From Rhodospirillaceae bacterium (GTDB taxonomy: Bacteria > Pseudomonadota > Alphaproteobacteria > UBA8366): 64,000 bases of DNA. The notes beneath the pieces were generated by a model. That model made no database searches, was not told the origin of the DNA, and was given only the letters and a program-made list of their open reading frames with translations. The stretch spans positions 39,926-103,925 of the forward strand of contig PBKG01000013.1 in assembly GCA_002722095.1 (NCBI GenBank), read 5' to 3'. A program made the position numbers and the translations under genes. Every line of letters starts with the position of its first letter. The first letter of the stretch is position 1. Shown here in pieces: positions 1-7,847 of the stretch.

Positions 1-98
1 GGGCCCCGACAATTTAGGTCGGAATCCGTCCAGTAACGGAAATGAGCATTATTAAGGATCAGTGGCCGCATCAGGCCGTGTATGGGGCAACCAGCCCC
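1..98. other. Short non-coding left edge
   Basis: I see no gene here. It is the 3' flank of the minus-strand Fe-S protein gene that ends at 99. No convincing terminator is visible in the part included in the window. Confidence 0.5.
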
Positions 99-1397
99 CT
101 ATTTCTTGCCCAGCATCTCGGTGTCGACCACGGCCCGCACCTCGTCCGGATCCAGGGCGTTTTGGGCGATCATCTGGCCGACCTCGTCGAGCACCTTGTC
201 GCTTTCGCCTAGGAGCTTGAGGCGTTTGAAGCTGGAAGGGTGCGTGATGCCCATGGCCTCGCCGATCAGCTCGACAAAGTTCACCGCCTCGAACGGGTAT
301 TCCTCGGATGCGGTGCAGAGATCCCGGTAACAACCGTGATAGACCACCGCCAGCGTATCGACGCCCGCAGCGGCGGCGGCATCAAGTTGCGCCTTGCGGG
401 CGTCCAGTTTGAAATTATTCGCTGATGCGGATTTGATCGAATTGCATTGATAGCCTGCCATCTCATGGCCGAAATCGATGATCTGCAATTCCGGGATGGC
501 GGACAGCACGTCGCGTACCCCGTGATTGACGCCCGCCATGTCCCCGTGGAGATGAAGGCCGACCTTACGCGGAACCGGATGGGTGAATTTTTTCTTTAAA
601 TCATCCAGGCGGCTCGCCAGGAAGCCTGCGAAGATAGATGTATCGTAAGGTCGTTCCTCGTGGCCCTCATAGAACAGGGTCTCGTCGAATTGCATCTGGC
701 AGGTGGGGCACCAGGAGACCACCTCCTTGGCGCCGGTGGTTGCGAAACGGTCGTTGGTGGTGCCCGCCTGGCGCACCGCGTTCTCATCGTCTCCGGTTCT
801 GAGCTGAATGATGCCGCAGCAATTGCCCGGTCCGCCCATCACCTCGTACGGCGCGCCGATGCCATCCAATATGTCGAGGCAATGCATAACGATATGCGGT
901 GTCCGCCAGACATTGCAGCCGGTCCAGAACACCACCTCGGGTGTTTCGCCGTTCTTGGTCGGTCGGCTGAAATTGTTGATTTCCGCCTTTGACAGCTGCA
1001 TGTGCGACATGGCGCGCGAGCCCTTCACCATCGTGGCAAAGTCCTCTTTGCCCTTTGCCCTGCGTTCTTCGGGGGCAACCTTGGCGAGCTTCATCGCGCG
1101 GCGCGCCATGCCGAGCATGAAACGCGGATTGACTCCATAGTCGCAGGCATCGATGCATTTGCCCGTATGACTGCAGAGACTGGCCCACTTTTCCGCATCC
1201 GCCGGCCCGGAACCGGTACGCAGAATGTCGAGCACGCCGGCGGTCACTTCTTCGGAATTGGAATCATCGATCTCGCCGGGCACGGTCATCGGGCAAACCG
1301 TCAGGCATTCGCCGCACGCGACGCATGCCTCCAGTACCTGCTCTACACGGGCATCGAGCTGCCCGGTGATGCTGTCTTTCGCCTCATTAAACGGCAT
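99..1397 (-). CDS. (Fe-S)-binding CCG-domain protein, heterodisulfide-reductase subunit type
   Basis: A 432-residue protein. The N-terminus carries a ferredoxin-type 4Fe-4S motif (CVACGECLTVCP, Cys25/28/31/35) and a second, reduced cluster motif with Cys75, Cys81 and Cys85 (CSHTGKCIDAC, one Cys fewer than the usual set). Two CCG-type cysteine domains follow, seen in FWTGCNVW and GNCCGI around residues 158-195 and in a second block with YHGCYRDL near the C-terminus. This architecture is that of HdrD/GlpC/LutA-like electron-transfer subunits; the electron partner cannot be told from the sequence. The ATG at 1397 is chosen because GAGG lies just upstream; the frame stays open further upstream. 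It is divergent from the carbonic anhydrase gene with only about 90 bases between them, so their promoters must overlap. Confidence 0.85.
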   Translation of the reverse strand: MPFNEAKDSITGQLDARVEQVLEACVACGECLTVCPMTVPGEIDDSNSEEVTAGVLDILRTGSGPADAEKWASLCSHTGKCIDACDYGVNPRFMLGMARRAMKLAKVAPEERRAKGKEDFATMVKGSRAMSHMQLSKAEINNFSRPTKNGETPEVVFWTGCNVWRTPHIVMHCLDILDGIGAPYEVMGGPGNCCGIIQLRTGDDENAVRQAGTTNDRFATTGAKEVVSWCPTCQMQFDETLFYEGHEERPYDTSIFAGFLASRLDDLKKKFTHPVPRKVGLHLHGDMAGVNHGVRDVLSAIPELQIIDFGHEMAGYQCNSIKSASANNFKLDARKAQLDAAAAAGVDTLAVVYHGCYRDLCTASEEYPFEAVNFVELIGEAMGITHPSSFKRLKLLGESDKVLDEVGQMIAQNALDPDEVRAVVDTEMLGKK

Positions 1398-1487
1398 CTG
1401 GTCCTCGTTTTCCCCGCTTGCGGGGTCCGGTCGCACACAGTAACACTAGGCCAACGGCAAAAGCATTCCAAAAAGAGGGAGGCACCC

Positions 1488-2012
1488 ATGATTTATTCGC
1501 TTGGCGAAAAGCGTCTGACCACCGACGGCGACGATTTCTGGATCGCGGACAACGCCATCGTCATCGGCGACGTGGTGATGAAGAAGAATGCCAGCATTTG
1601 GTACAACTGCGTCATTCGCGGCGACAATGATCCGATCACCATCGGCGAGAACAGCCAGGTCCAGGACGGCAGCGTCATCCATGCGGACCCGGGCATCCCG
1701 TGCACGCTCGGCGACAATGTCAGCATCGGGCACATGGTCATGCTCCATGGCTGCGAGATTTCCGACAACACGTTGATCGGCATCGGCAGCATCATCCTGA
1801 ACCACGCCAAGATCGGCTCCAACTGCGTCATCGGCGCCAACTCGTTTATCCCGCCGGGTAAGGAAATCCCCGACAATTCGGTGGTCTTCGGCTCGCCGGG
1901 CAAGGTGGTGAAGGAAGCCGGCGACGAGCACCGCGCCATGATCGCCCGCACCTCGTCCAACTACGCCAAACGCTGGCGCAGCTATCAGCAGGAGCTGAAG
2001 CTGGAGGGGTAA
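1488..2012 (+). CDS. Gamma-class carbonic anhydrase family protein (left-handed beta-helix)
   Basis: A 174-residue hexapeptide-repeat protein of the YrdA/CaiE/gamma-carbonic anhydrase family. The three family zinc ligands are present as His65, His82 and His87, with the 5-residue spacing of the last pair, and the conserved RGD (residues 44-46) follows the first helix coils. Repeats such as IGENSQVQDGSVIH and IGSNCVIGANS build the beta-helix, and a short C-terminal alpha-helix ends the protein. GAGGGAGG lies a few bases before the ATG and sets the start. The fold and metal site are clear. Whether it hydrates CO2 or acts on another small substrate (as many family members may) is not decided by sequence. 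Confidence 0.93.
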   Translation: MIYSLGEKRLTTDGDDFWIADNAIVIGDVVMKKNASIWYNCVIRGDNDPITIGENSQVQDGSVIHADPGIPCTLGDNVSIGHMVMLHGCEISDNTLIGIGSIILNHAKIGSNCVIGANSFIPPGKEIPDNSVVFGSPGKVVKEAGDEHRAMIARTSSNYAKRWRSYQQELKLEG

Positions 2013-2180
2013 TTCTCGGGGTAATTCAGGACTATTTCGCCTAAACCCCTGCGGGTCGAATTCCAGCCCCAGACCGATCAAACACGCTCACGAAATCGCC
2101 TGATCCGTTCACGAATATATAACGGATTCGCTATCGCGTGCCCGATCCATGTTACTGAAGTTTAAGTGAATTCTCTGCCT

Positions 2181-2214
2181 GTCTCGGCATAATAAAATCA
2201 ACTTCAACCGAGAC
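2181..2214 (+). promoter_or_regulatory. Leader inverted repeat before the small secreted peptide
   Basis: GTCTCGG (2181-2187) and CCGAGAC (2208-2214) are perfect complements around a 20-base AT-rich loop. The hairpin ends three bases before the AAGGAG ribosome-binding site of the gene at 2230, so in RNA it sits against the translation start. It could be an operator in DNA or a leader hairpin; the sequence does not decide. Confidence 0.45.
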
Positions 2215-2229
2215 CTAAGGAGAGACCTT

Positions 2230-2364
2230 ATGAGCATTATCAAACGATATTCTCTGGCCGCCCTGTTTGCCCTGTCGCTTGCGCTTCCGTTCGCGATGTC
2301 GAGCGCCCAGGCAATGGAAGGCATCTCCCAGTGGGAATACGACACCGTTTATTCCGGTGACTAA
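2230..2364 (+). CDS. Small secreted peptide, 44 aa, unknown function
   Basis: The peptide starts with a typical signal sequence (basic MSIIKRY, hydrophobic core, SSAQA cleavage-like site around residue 28), leaving a mature tail of only about 16 acidic and aromatic residues (EGISQWEYDTVYSGD region). A strong AAGGAG Shine-Dalgarno lies 8 bases before the ATG, a leader hairpin precedes it and a strong terminator follows it. That full set of signals supports a real, monocistronic gene despite the tiny size. I do not recognise a family. Confidence 0.6.
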   Translation: MSIIKRYSLAALFALSLALPFAMSSAQAMEGISQWEYDTVYSGD

Positions 2365-2407
2365 TTCCCTCATCCCCAGCGCCTAGGCCCTCCCCTGGGC
2401 GTTAACG

Positions 2408-2443
2408 AAAAGCCGGCGGCTTCCTCCCCCCGCCGGCTTTTTT
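2408..2443. terminator. Rho-independent terminator, probably bidirectional
   Basis: An 11-bp stem (AAAGCCGGCGG with CCGCCGGCTTT) around a TTCCTCCCC loop, followed by a T run. It has A residues on the left and T residues on the right, so it can stop both the small secreted peptide gene (plus strand) and the converging selenoprotein gene (minus strand). Confidence 0.88.
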
Positions 2444-2488
2444 CCACCGTGGCGAGGGTATCGAGATACCGAAAAAGCCGGAAATTAC

Positions 2489-3010
2489 TTATTTGGACCC
2501 AGCAAGCAGCCCTTCGAGCTGTTTCTTGGTCATCAGCTTCGGCGATCCATCGCCATAAATAAGCTTGCCGCTACGGTTATAGACGAAATTTGCGGGCACC
2601 TGCTCCAACGGAGAAAAGGCCTTAACCAGATCGTCGGTCTCGCGGACCACCGGTATTTTTGGGTCGATAAATGCCGCGATCCGCTGAAGGCGGCTTTCGG
2701 ATGGGTCGCCAAATCGATCCTCGGCCCAGCTCACGCCGATAATGCCGATCGAATCTTTGCCGTGTGCATGTAGATATTGTCGGAGTTCCACGAACTCCCG
2801 CCGGCAGCCCAGTCACCAACTGGCGAAAAACACCACCAGCACCGGCTTCCCGTCGAAAATCTGACGGTTGACCGGCGCCCCGCGCACCGGCTTGGCAGCC
2901 ATCAACGCGGCTTTCGCCTTTTCCGATAAAACGTTCCGGTCGGCCCTCGCCGGAGCGGAGAAGGCAACGCCTGCCAAAAGAACGACCAACAGGCAAAATT
3001 TTAAACGCAT
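2489..3010 (-). CDS. TlpA/thioredoxin-like protein with in-frame TGA at the redox motif: probable selenoprotein (Sec-x-x-Cys)
   Basis: Read through one TGA, the frame encodes 173 residues. It has a signal peptide (residues 1-23, ending APARA), a thioredoxin-like domain with FFASW, then TGA as codon 66 (bases 2815-2813), then LGC (Cys69) and RREF. The domain continues in frame to the cis-proline strand VPANFVYNRSGK (Pro139) and the C-terminal helix. In TlpA/thioredoxin proteins FFASW is followed directly by C-x-x-C, so TGA sits exactly on the first catalytic Cys, giving U66-x-x-C69. A perfect 7-bp hairpin with a GUG loop starts 13-14 bases after the TGA. The likely role is a periplasmic or exported disulfide reductase. 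The alternative is a single-base Cys-to-stop pseudogene (TGC or TGT to TGA), but the intact downstream frame and the hairpin favour Sec. No selA/B/C/D gene is in this window. Confidence 0.75.
2782..2798 (-). promoter_or_regulatory. Bacterial SECIS-like hairpin downstream of the TGA codon
   Basis: On the coding strand GGAGUUC (2798-2792), loop GUG (2791-2789) and GAACUCC (2788-2782) form a perfect 7-bp stem. There are 21 bases between the UGA and the loop. The first loop base is G. Both properties meet the known bacterial SECIS consensus (short apical loop with G among its first two bases, about 16-37 bases from UGA). The hairpin lies within codons 72-77 of the gene. Confidence 0.7.
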
Positions 3011-3192
3011 GAATAACCTCGACCGGTGTCTGATCACCGGGACAGTACTACGGGACGGTATCGCATACCAAAAAATATTCACCGCGGCGACAATCCGAAA
3101 ATCCGGCTTTTTGGCTTGTCGCTTGCGAAAATTTTCTATAACCATCCCCGCACTTCACGAAAAGTGAGTTGAGATAAACCCTGAGGCAAACA

Positions 3193-4065
3193 ATGACCCA
3201 GCTAAAGCTCGGAATTCCAAAGGGCAGCCTGGAAGACGCCACGGTAGATCTGTTCGCCCAAGCGGGCTGGAACATTCGTCAGCGCTCGCGCAACTATTTC
3301 CCGTCCATCGACGACGAGGAAATCAGCTGCGCCCTCGTACGGTCGCAGGAAATGGGCCGCTACGTCGCCGGTGGGACCATGGATGTAGGGCTCTGCGGTA
3401 TCGACTGGATCGAGGAAACCGAAGCCGACGTGGAAGTGGTCACCGACCTGGTCTATTCCAAGGCCTCCGACCAACCCTGCCGCTGGGTGCTCGTAGTGGA
3501 CAAGGACAGCCCGATTCAAAAGGTCGAGGACCTGGAGGGCAAGGTGGTTTCCACCGAACTGGTGAACTACACCAAACGCTATTTGGAACAGCGCGGCATC
3601 AATGCCACGGTGGAGTTTTCCTGGGGCGCAACCGAAGCCAAAGTGGTAGAGGGCCTCGCCGATGCCGCGGTCGAAATCACCGAAACGGGCACCACTATCC
3701 GCGCCCACGGGCTTCGGATCGTCTGCGATCTCTTGCACACCCACACGGTTCTGATCGCCAATAAGGCGGCGCTGGCCGATCCCTGGAAAAAGGCGAAAAT
3801 CGACCAGATTGCGCTGATGCTAGAAGGAGCACTGGCCGCTCGCCACAAGGTGCTTTTGAAGATGAACGTGCCCACCGATGCGGTCGACGAGGTCGCCGCG
3901 CAATTGCCGAGCTTGCACGCACCGACAGTCAACCAGCTGACGGATAAGGCCTGGGTGGCGATGGAAACCGTCGTCGAGCGGACCCAAGTACGCGACCTCA
4001 TACCCAAGCTCAAAGCGGCCGGCGCTCAGGGAATTTTGGAGCTCGACCTCAAGAACGTTTCTTGA
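3193..4065 (+). CDS. hisG: ATP phosphoribosyltransferase, long form
   Basis: The enzyme condenses ATP and PRPP in the first step of histidine biosynthesis. The 290-residue length, the bilobal catalytic part (KLGIPKGSLED at the N-terminus; DVGLCGIDWIEE; the PRPP loop in AAVEITETGTTIR near residue 160) and the C-terminal HisG_C regulatory domain (from about residue 215, with LPSLHAPTVNQL) mark the long form, which needs no HisZ partner and is inhibited by histidine. GAGG lies 8 bases before the ATG. It is a single gene here without other his genes. It is divergent from the selenoprotein gene across about 180 AT-rich bases. Confidence 0.96.
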   Translation: MTQLKLGIPKGSLEDATVDLFAQAGWNIRQRSRNYFPSIDDEEISCALVRSQEMGRYVAGGTMDVGLCGIDWIEETEADVEVVTDLVYSKASDQPCRWVLVVDKDSPIQKVEDLEGKVVSTELVNYTKRYLEQRGINATVEFSWGATEAKVVEGLADAAVEITETGTTIRAHGLRIVCDLLHTHTVLIANKAALADPWKKAKIDQIALMLEGALAARHKVLLKMNVPTDAVDEVAAQLPSLHAPTVNQLTDKAWVAMETVVERTQVRDLIPKLKAAGAQGILELDLKNVS

Positions 4066-4369
4066 GGCCAACGCCTCGTTAGACCTTCCGACGGCTGTCT
4101 TATGGCAGCTTAATTCGTATGTTGGTTAACGAAAATCGCGGATTTTGCCCCGCCCCCCGCAGCACCCCGACAATCCTCGCCCTGAAAGAGCATTATATAT
4201 CAATAGCCTCTATCAGACGTTGAGGTTATGGTTAAATTTCAATGAAAATTTATGACAATTCTATCGAATTTTGATACGGTCCGGCCGGGGCAGAGATTGG
4301 TGTAGGAACAATTCGAGCGAATACGGGTTTGCGGCGGTAGTCCGGCAGATCGGGGAAGTTCTTTGAACT
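4066..4369. other. Intergenic region upstream of the response regulator
   Basis: About 300 bases without a gene. It holds a weak 5-bp hairpin just after hisG (GAGGC/GCCTC) and a markedly AT-rich stretch at about 4190-4270 that probably contains the promoter of the response-regulator gene. I could not assign exact -35/-10 boxes. Confidence 0.4.
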
Positions 4370-4897
4370 ATGTTGGGCGGATATGATTTCTCTCCATTGA
4401 AGGGATTGGTCGTCGACGACAGCTCCATGATGCGACGGCTGCTCGAATCTGCGCTCCAGGCGCTGGGCGTCAATGAAATCCATATGGCCGCCAGCGGCGC
4501 TGAGGGATATGACGAATACTATCTTCGTCACCCCGACTTCATCATCACCGATTGGGATATGGAAGAAGACGGTGGGCCAACGATGGTCAAACGCATCCGC
4601 ACCGACCCCAAATCGCCCAATGCTTTCGTGCCGATCATCATGCTGACGGGATTTGCCGAGGTCAGCCGCGTCCTCGCCGCTCGGGATTTCGGCATCACCG
4701 AATTCATGGTCAAGCCGATCTCGGCTGACGCGCTCCACAAGCGGCTGGTGTCGATTATCGAGAACAACCGACCCTTCGTAAATTCCGGCGACGGTTATTT
4801 CGGCCCCTGCCGCCGCCGCCTCAACGATGAATCTTATCAGGGGCAAAACCGCAGAAAAGTGCGGCCTACAGAGGTGCCTTCGACGGGCATATTCTGA
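4370..4897 (+). CDS. CheY-like single-domain response regulator
   Basis: A 175-residue protein with one receiver domain: acidic pair Asp16-Asp17, phosphoacceptor Asp61 (IITDWDME), Thr93 and Lys115 (EFMVKPIS). After residue 125 there is a short basic tail with GYFGP and CRRR but no DNA-binding domain, so output is likely by protein contact. The following gene encodes a possible phosphotransfer partner, which suggests a small phosphorelay pair. The cognate kinase is not in the window. Confidence 0.9.
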   Translation: MLGGYDFSPLKGLVVDDSSMMRRLLESALQALGVNEIHMAASGAEGYDEYYLRHPDFIITDWDMEEDGGPTMVKRIRTDPKSPNAFVPIIMLTGFAEVSRVLAARDFGITEFMVKPISADALHKRLVSIIENNRPFVNSGDGYFGPCRRRLNDESYQGQNRRKVRPTEVPSTGIF

Positions 4898-4973
4898 TCA
4901 ATCTTAAAAGTTCTTCGCATTCGCTAATAACGGCGAACTCTCTTACCTTTCAGAAAGAAAAAGGCAGAAAAAA

Positions 4974-5447
4974 ATGGCAGAACCAAAGATTACCCAACCC
5001 GAATTGTCGATCGCAGCGAAGGTTAAGCGCGACGGACGGATCGATACGGCAAAGCAGATCAAGAGTGCGGATGAAATCATCGCCAATGTCGCGCAGGAAT
5101 TCGTGGCCGGCCTCGAAGAGGAATTCGGCGAATTGGACCGCTTGTCCGGAATCTTTCAACAAACCGGGAACCAGACCGACCTGCAGGCGCTGTTCCGCCG
5201 CATCCATAATTTGCGAGGCCTCGGAACCACCATGGGCTTTCCGCTGGTATCGCGCATAGGGTCTTCGTTCTGCCGCTACATCGTCGAGAAGGATGACTCC
5301 ACGCCCATACGCCAGGAAGTCGTCGATCAACATCTGGCAGCGTTGCGGATCGTCTATCAGCAGCGCATCGACGGGGCAGGAGACGAAATCTCCCAACAGG
5401 TCGCAGCGGCTCTAGAGACGGTGGTGAGCCAGGAGCTCGCACGCTAA
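4974..5447 (+). CDS. HPt-like helical phosphotransfer protein
   Basis: A 157-residue soluble, mostly alpha-helical protein. The segment FRRIHNLRGLGTTMGFP (His78) resembles the HPt phosphorylation site H-x-L-K/R-G followed by a small-residue helix. The N-terminal 35 residues are basic and probably flexible. It follows the response-regulator gene by 76 bases on the same strand, which fits a phosphorelay pair. The match is by motif only. It could also be a degenerate HPt acting as a binding partner. Confidence 0.65.
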   Translation: MAEPKITQPELSIAAKVKRDGRIDTAKQIKSADEIIANVAQEFVAGLEEEFGELDRLSGIFQQTGNQTDLQALFRRIHNLRGLGTTMGFPLVSRIGSSFCRYIVEKDDSTPIRQEVVDQHLAALRIVYQQRIDGAGDEISQQVAAALETVVSQELAR

Positions 5448-5560
5448 ATCCGGTTTTCGCTCTCAAATTCGCAAGCGACTATCGCAACAATTGGTCGCCA
5501 ACTCAGGCTTGCCTCGACGCCTGAGCTGCGTCCCGATACCCCTGAAAAACCGCAACATAT

Positions 5561-5585
5561 TGTGGTTAAATCGTAAAAAACCACA
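5561..5585. promoter_or_regulatory. Inverted repeat upstream of parE
   Basis: TGTGGTT (5561-5567) and AACCACA (5579-5585) are a perfect 7-bp inverted repeat with an 11-base AT-rich spacer, 55 bases before the parE start. It could be an operator or a 5' leader hairpin. No T run follows, so it is not a normal terminator. Confidence 0.35.
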
Positions 5586-5639
5586 GGATGATGCTTGATT
5601 GCCGTGTTTTCACCCCTATAATCCGGGGGCGAGGCAGAG

Positions 5640-7844
5640 ATGGCGGCACGGCCCAGGACAGCGAAGTCAAAGGTGACGACGGCGAAACGGAAAAAATCGA
5701 AATCGGCGCCGGCCAAAATGGCAGCGGCGGCGAAATCGTCCAAGCCTCGAGCTAAAAAGGCGAAAGCGGCGACGAAAAAAAGCCCGGCCCGGAAATCAAC
5801 GCGGAAACCCAATCCCAAATCGACCCCAAAAGCGAAACAGCCAGGAAAAAAAATGACCGATCTCTTCGAAGCGGCGGCGGCCAAAAAACCGAAACGAGGC
5901 AGCGGCTACTCGGCCAAGGATATCGAGGTTTTGGAGGGATTGGAGCCGGTGCGGCGTCGCCCGGGCATGTATATCGGAGGCACCGACGAAAAGGCGATGC
6001 ATCACCTGCTCGCAGAAGTCCTCGACAATTCCATGGACGAAGCCGTGGCGGGCCATGCGAGCCGGATCGAGATAGACCTCGCCCGCGACGGCTCGGTAAC
6101 GGTCAAGGATAACGGCCGCGGCATCCCGGTCGACCCGCATCCGAAGTTCAAGAACAAGTCCGCGCTCGAAGTGATCCTGACCACGCTGCACTCGGGCGGC
6201 AAGTTCAACGACAAGGTTTACGCCACCTCCGGCGGCCTCCATGGTGTCGGCATTTCGGTGGTCAACGCGCTCTCGGAAAAGCTCAGGGTCGAGGTTGCGC
6301 GCGATCGGAAGCTTTTCACCCAGGATTACTCACGCGGCAAACCTAAGAGCAAACTCACCGAGGCCAAGGCACCGGCCAACCGCCGGGGTACCTTGATGAC
6401 CTTCACCCCGGACAAAAAGATTTTCGGCGACGCGGCCCGGTTCAATCCGGCTCAGCTGTACCGCATGGCGCGTTCCAAGGCGTATCTCTTCCGTGGCGTC
6501 GAAATCCGTTGGAGCTGCGATGAAAAGCTTTTGGGCGCCAAGGACGCACCTCCCGCGAAAGACACGCTCCATTTCCCGGGCGGGCTTGAGGATTTCCTCG
6601 AAGCGACGCTGGGCGCCCGTGGCACGCTGACGACCAAAGCCTTTTCCGGCCGCGCCGCCAACGGCAACGAAGCTGACAAGGTGGAATGGGCGATCTCATG
6701 GCCCGAGGACGAGGACGGCTTCGTCAATTCCTATTGCAACACCATCCCGACCCCCCAAGGGGGCAGCCATGAAAGCGCGCTTCGGACAGCACTTGCACGG
6801 GGGCTAAAAAATTACGGCAGCCTCACCGGGGAAAAGAAGATCGGCCGCATCACCGCGGACGATCTCCTGGGCGGCGCCTGCATCATGCTGTCGGTTTTTA
6901 TCCGCGATCCGCAATTCCAAGGTCAGACCAAGGACAAGCTCTCCTCGCCGGAAGCGGCGAAACTGGTCGAAGGCATCCTGCGCGATCATTTCGAGATTTG
7001 GCTTTCGGCCGACCCCGAAGGCGTTAAGGACCTGATCGAGCGCGCCCTTGAACGCGCCGAGGAACGTCAACGCCGGCGCACGTCTAAAGATCTCGCGCGC
7101 AAAAGTGCTACCCGTAAGCTCCGCCTGCCGGGCAAGCTCGCCGACTGCACCCAGAGCACGTCCGAAGGCACCGAACTTTTCATGGTCGAGGGTGACAGTG
7201 CCGGCGGCTCCGCGAAACAGGCCCGCGACCGCGCGACGCAAGCGGTGCTGCCCCTGCGCGGCAAAATTTTGAACGTGGCCAGCGCGTCCGCCGACAAGCT
7301 TAACCAAAATCAGGAACTGACCGATCTCATTCAAGCCCTGGGCTGCGGCACGCGCGCCGATTTCGACATCGAAAAGCTCCGCTATGAGCGCGTCATCATC
7401 ATGACCGACGCGGATGTGGATGGCGCCCACATCGCCTCGCTATTGATGACGTTCTTCTACCGGGAGATGCCCGGCCTGGTGCAGGAGGGGCGCCTATTTC
7501 TCGCGCAACCCCCGCTCTATCGGCTGGGCCAGGGCAACAAAACCTTCTTTGCCCGCGACGACAAACACAAGGACGCGCTGCTAAAAAGCGAATTCAAAGC
7601 GAATGCCAAGGTCGATGTAAGCCGCTTCAAGGGCCTAGGTGAAATGCCGCCGGGCCAATTGAAAGAGACCACGATGGATCCGAGCAGCCGCACCCTGTTG
7701 CAGGTCGCGGTGCCCGCCGGCGACGACAAACCGGCGCAACGTAAAACCGCGCGGCTCGTCGAAAGCCTGATGGGTCGCAAGGCCGAAAAGCGCTACCAAT
7801 ATATCCAGGACAATGCGGAATTCGCGGGCGAATTGGATATCTGA
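5640..7844 (+). CDS. parE: DNA topoisomerase IV subunit B with lysine/alanine-rich N-terminal tail
   Basis: The ATPase subunit of topoisomerase IV, which decatenates daughter chromosomes with ParC. GHKL motifs are present (LDNSMDEA, DNGRGIP, SGGLHGVG), followed by the transducer domain, the TOPRIM domain (FMVEGDSAGGSA and MTDADVDGAH) and the C-terminal LMGRKAEKRYQYIQ block. The 734 residues exceed the usual length of about 650 because of a tail of about 72 residues made almost wholly of K, A, P, S, R and T, like a histone H1 tail. The first ATG (5640) has GAGG at the right distance. An internal ATG (5853, MTDLFEAA) also has AGGA upstream, so a short form could be made too. Confidence 0.95.
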   Translation: MAARPRTAKSKVTTAKRKKSKSAPAKMAAAAKSSKPRAKKAKAATKKSPARKSTRKPNPKSTPKAKQPGKKMTDLFEAAAAKKPKRGSGYSAKDIEVLEGLEPVRRRPGMYIGGTDEKAMHHLLAEVLDNSMDEAVAGHASRIEIDLARDGSVTVKDNGRGIPVDPHPKFKNKSALEVILTTLHSGGKFNDKVYATSGGLHGVGISVVNALSEKLRVEVARDRKLFTQDYSRGKPKSKLTEAKAPANRRGTLMTFTPDKKIFGDAARFNPAQLYRMARSKAYLFRGVEIRWSCDEKLLGAKDAPPAKDTLHFPGGLEDFLEATLGARGTLTTKAFSGRAANGNEADKVEWAISWPEDEDGFVNSYCNTIPTPQGGSHESALRTALARGLKNYGSLTGEKKIGRITADDLLGGACIMLSVFIRDPQFQGQTKDKLSSPEAAKLVEGILRDHFEIWLSADPEGVKDLIERALERAEERQRRRTSKDLARKSATRKLRLPGKLADCTQSTSEGTELFMVEGDSAGGSAKQARDRATQAVLPLRGKILNVASASADKLNQNQELTDLIQALGCGTRADFDIEKLRYERVIIMTDADVDGAHIASLLMTFFYREMPGLVQEGRLFLAQPPLYRLGQGNKTFFARDDKHKDALLKSEFKANAKVDVSRFKGLGEMPPGQLKETTMDPSSRTLLQVAVPAGDDKPAQRKTARLVESLMGRKAEKRYQYIQDNAEFAGELDI

Positions 7845-7847
7845 GTG

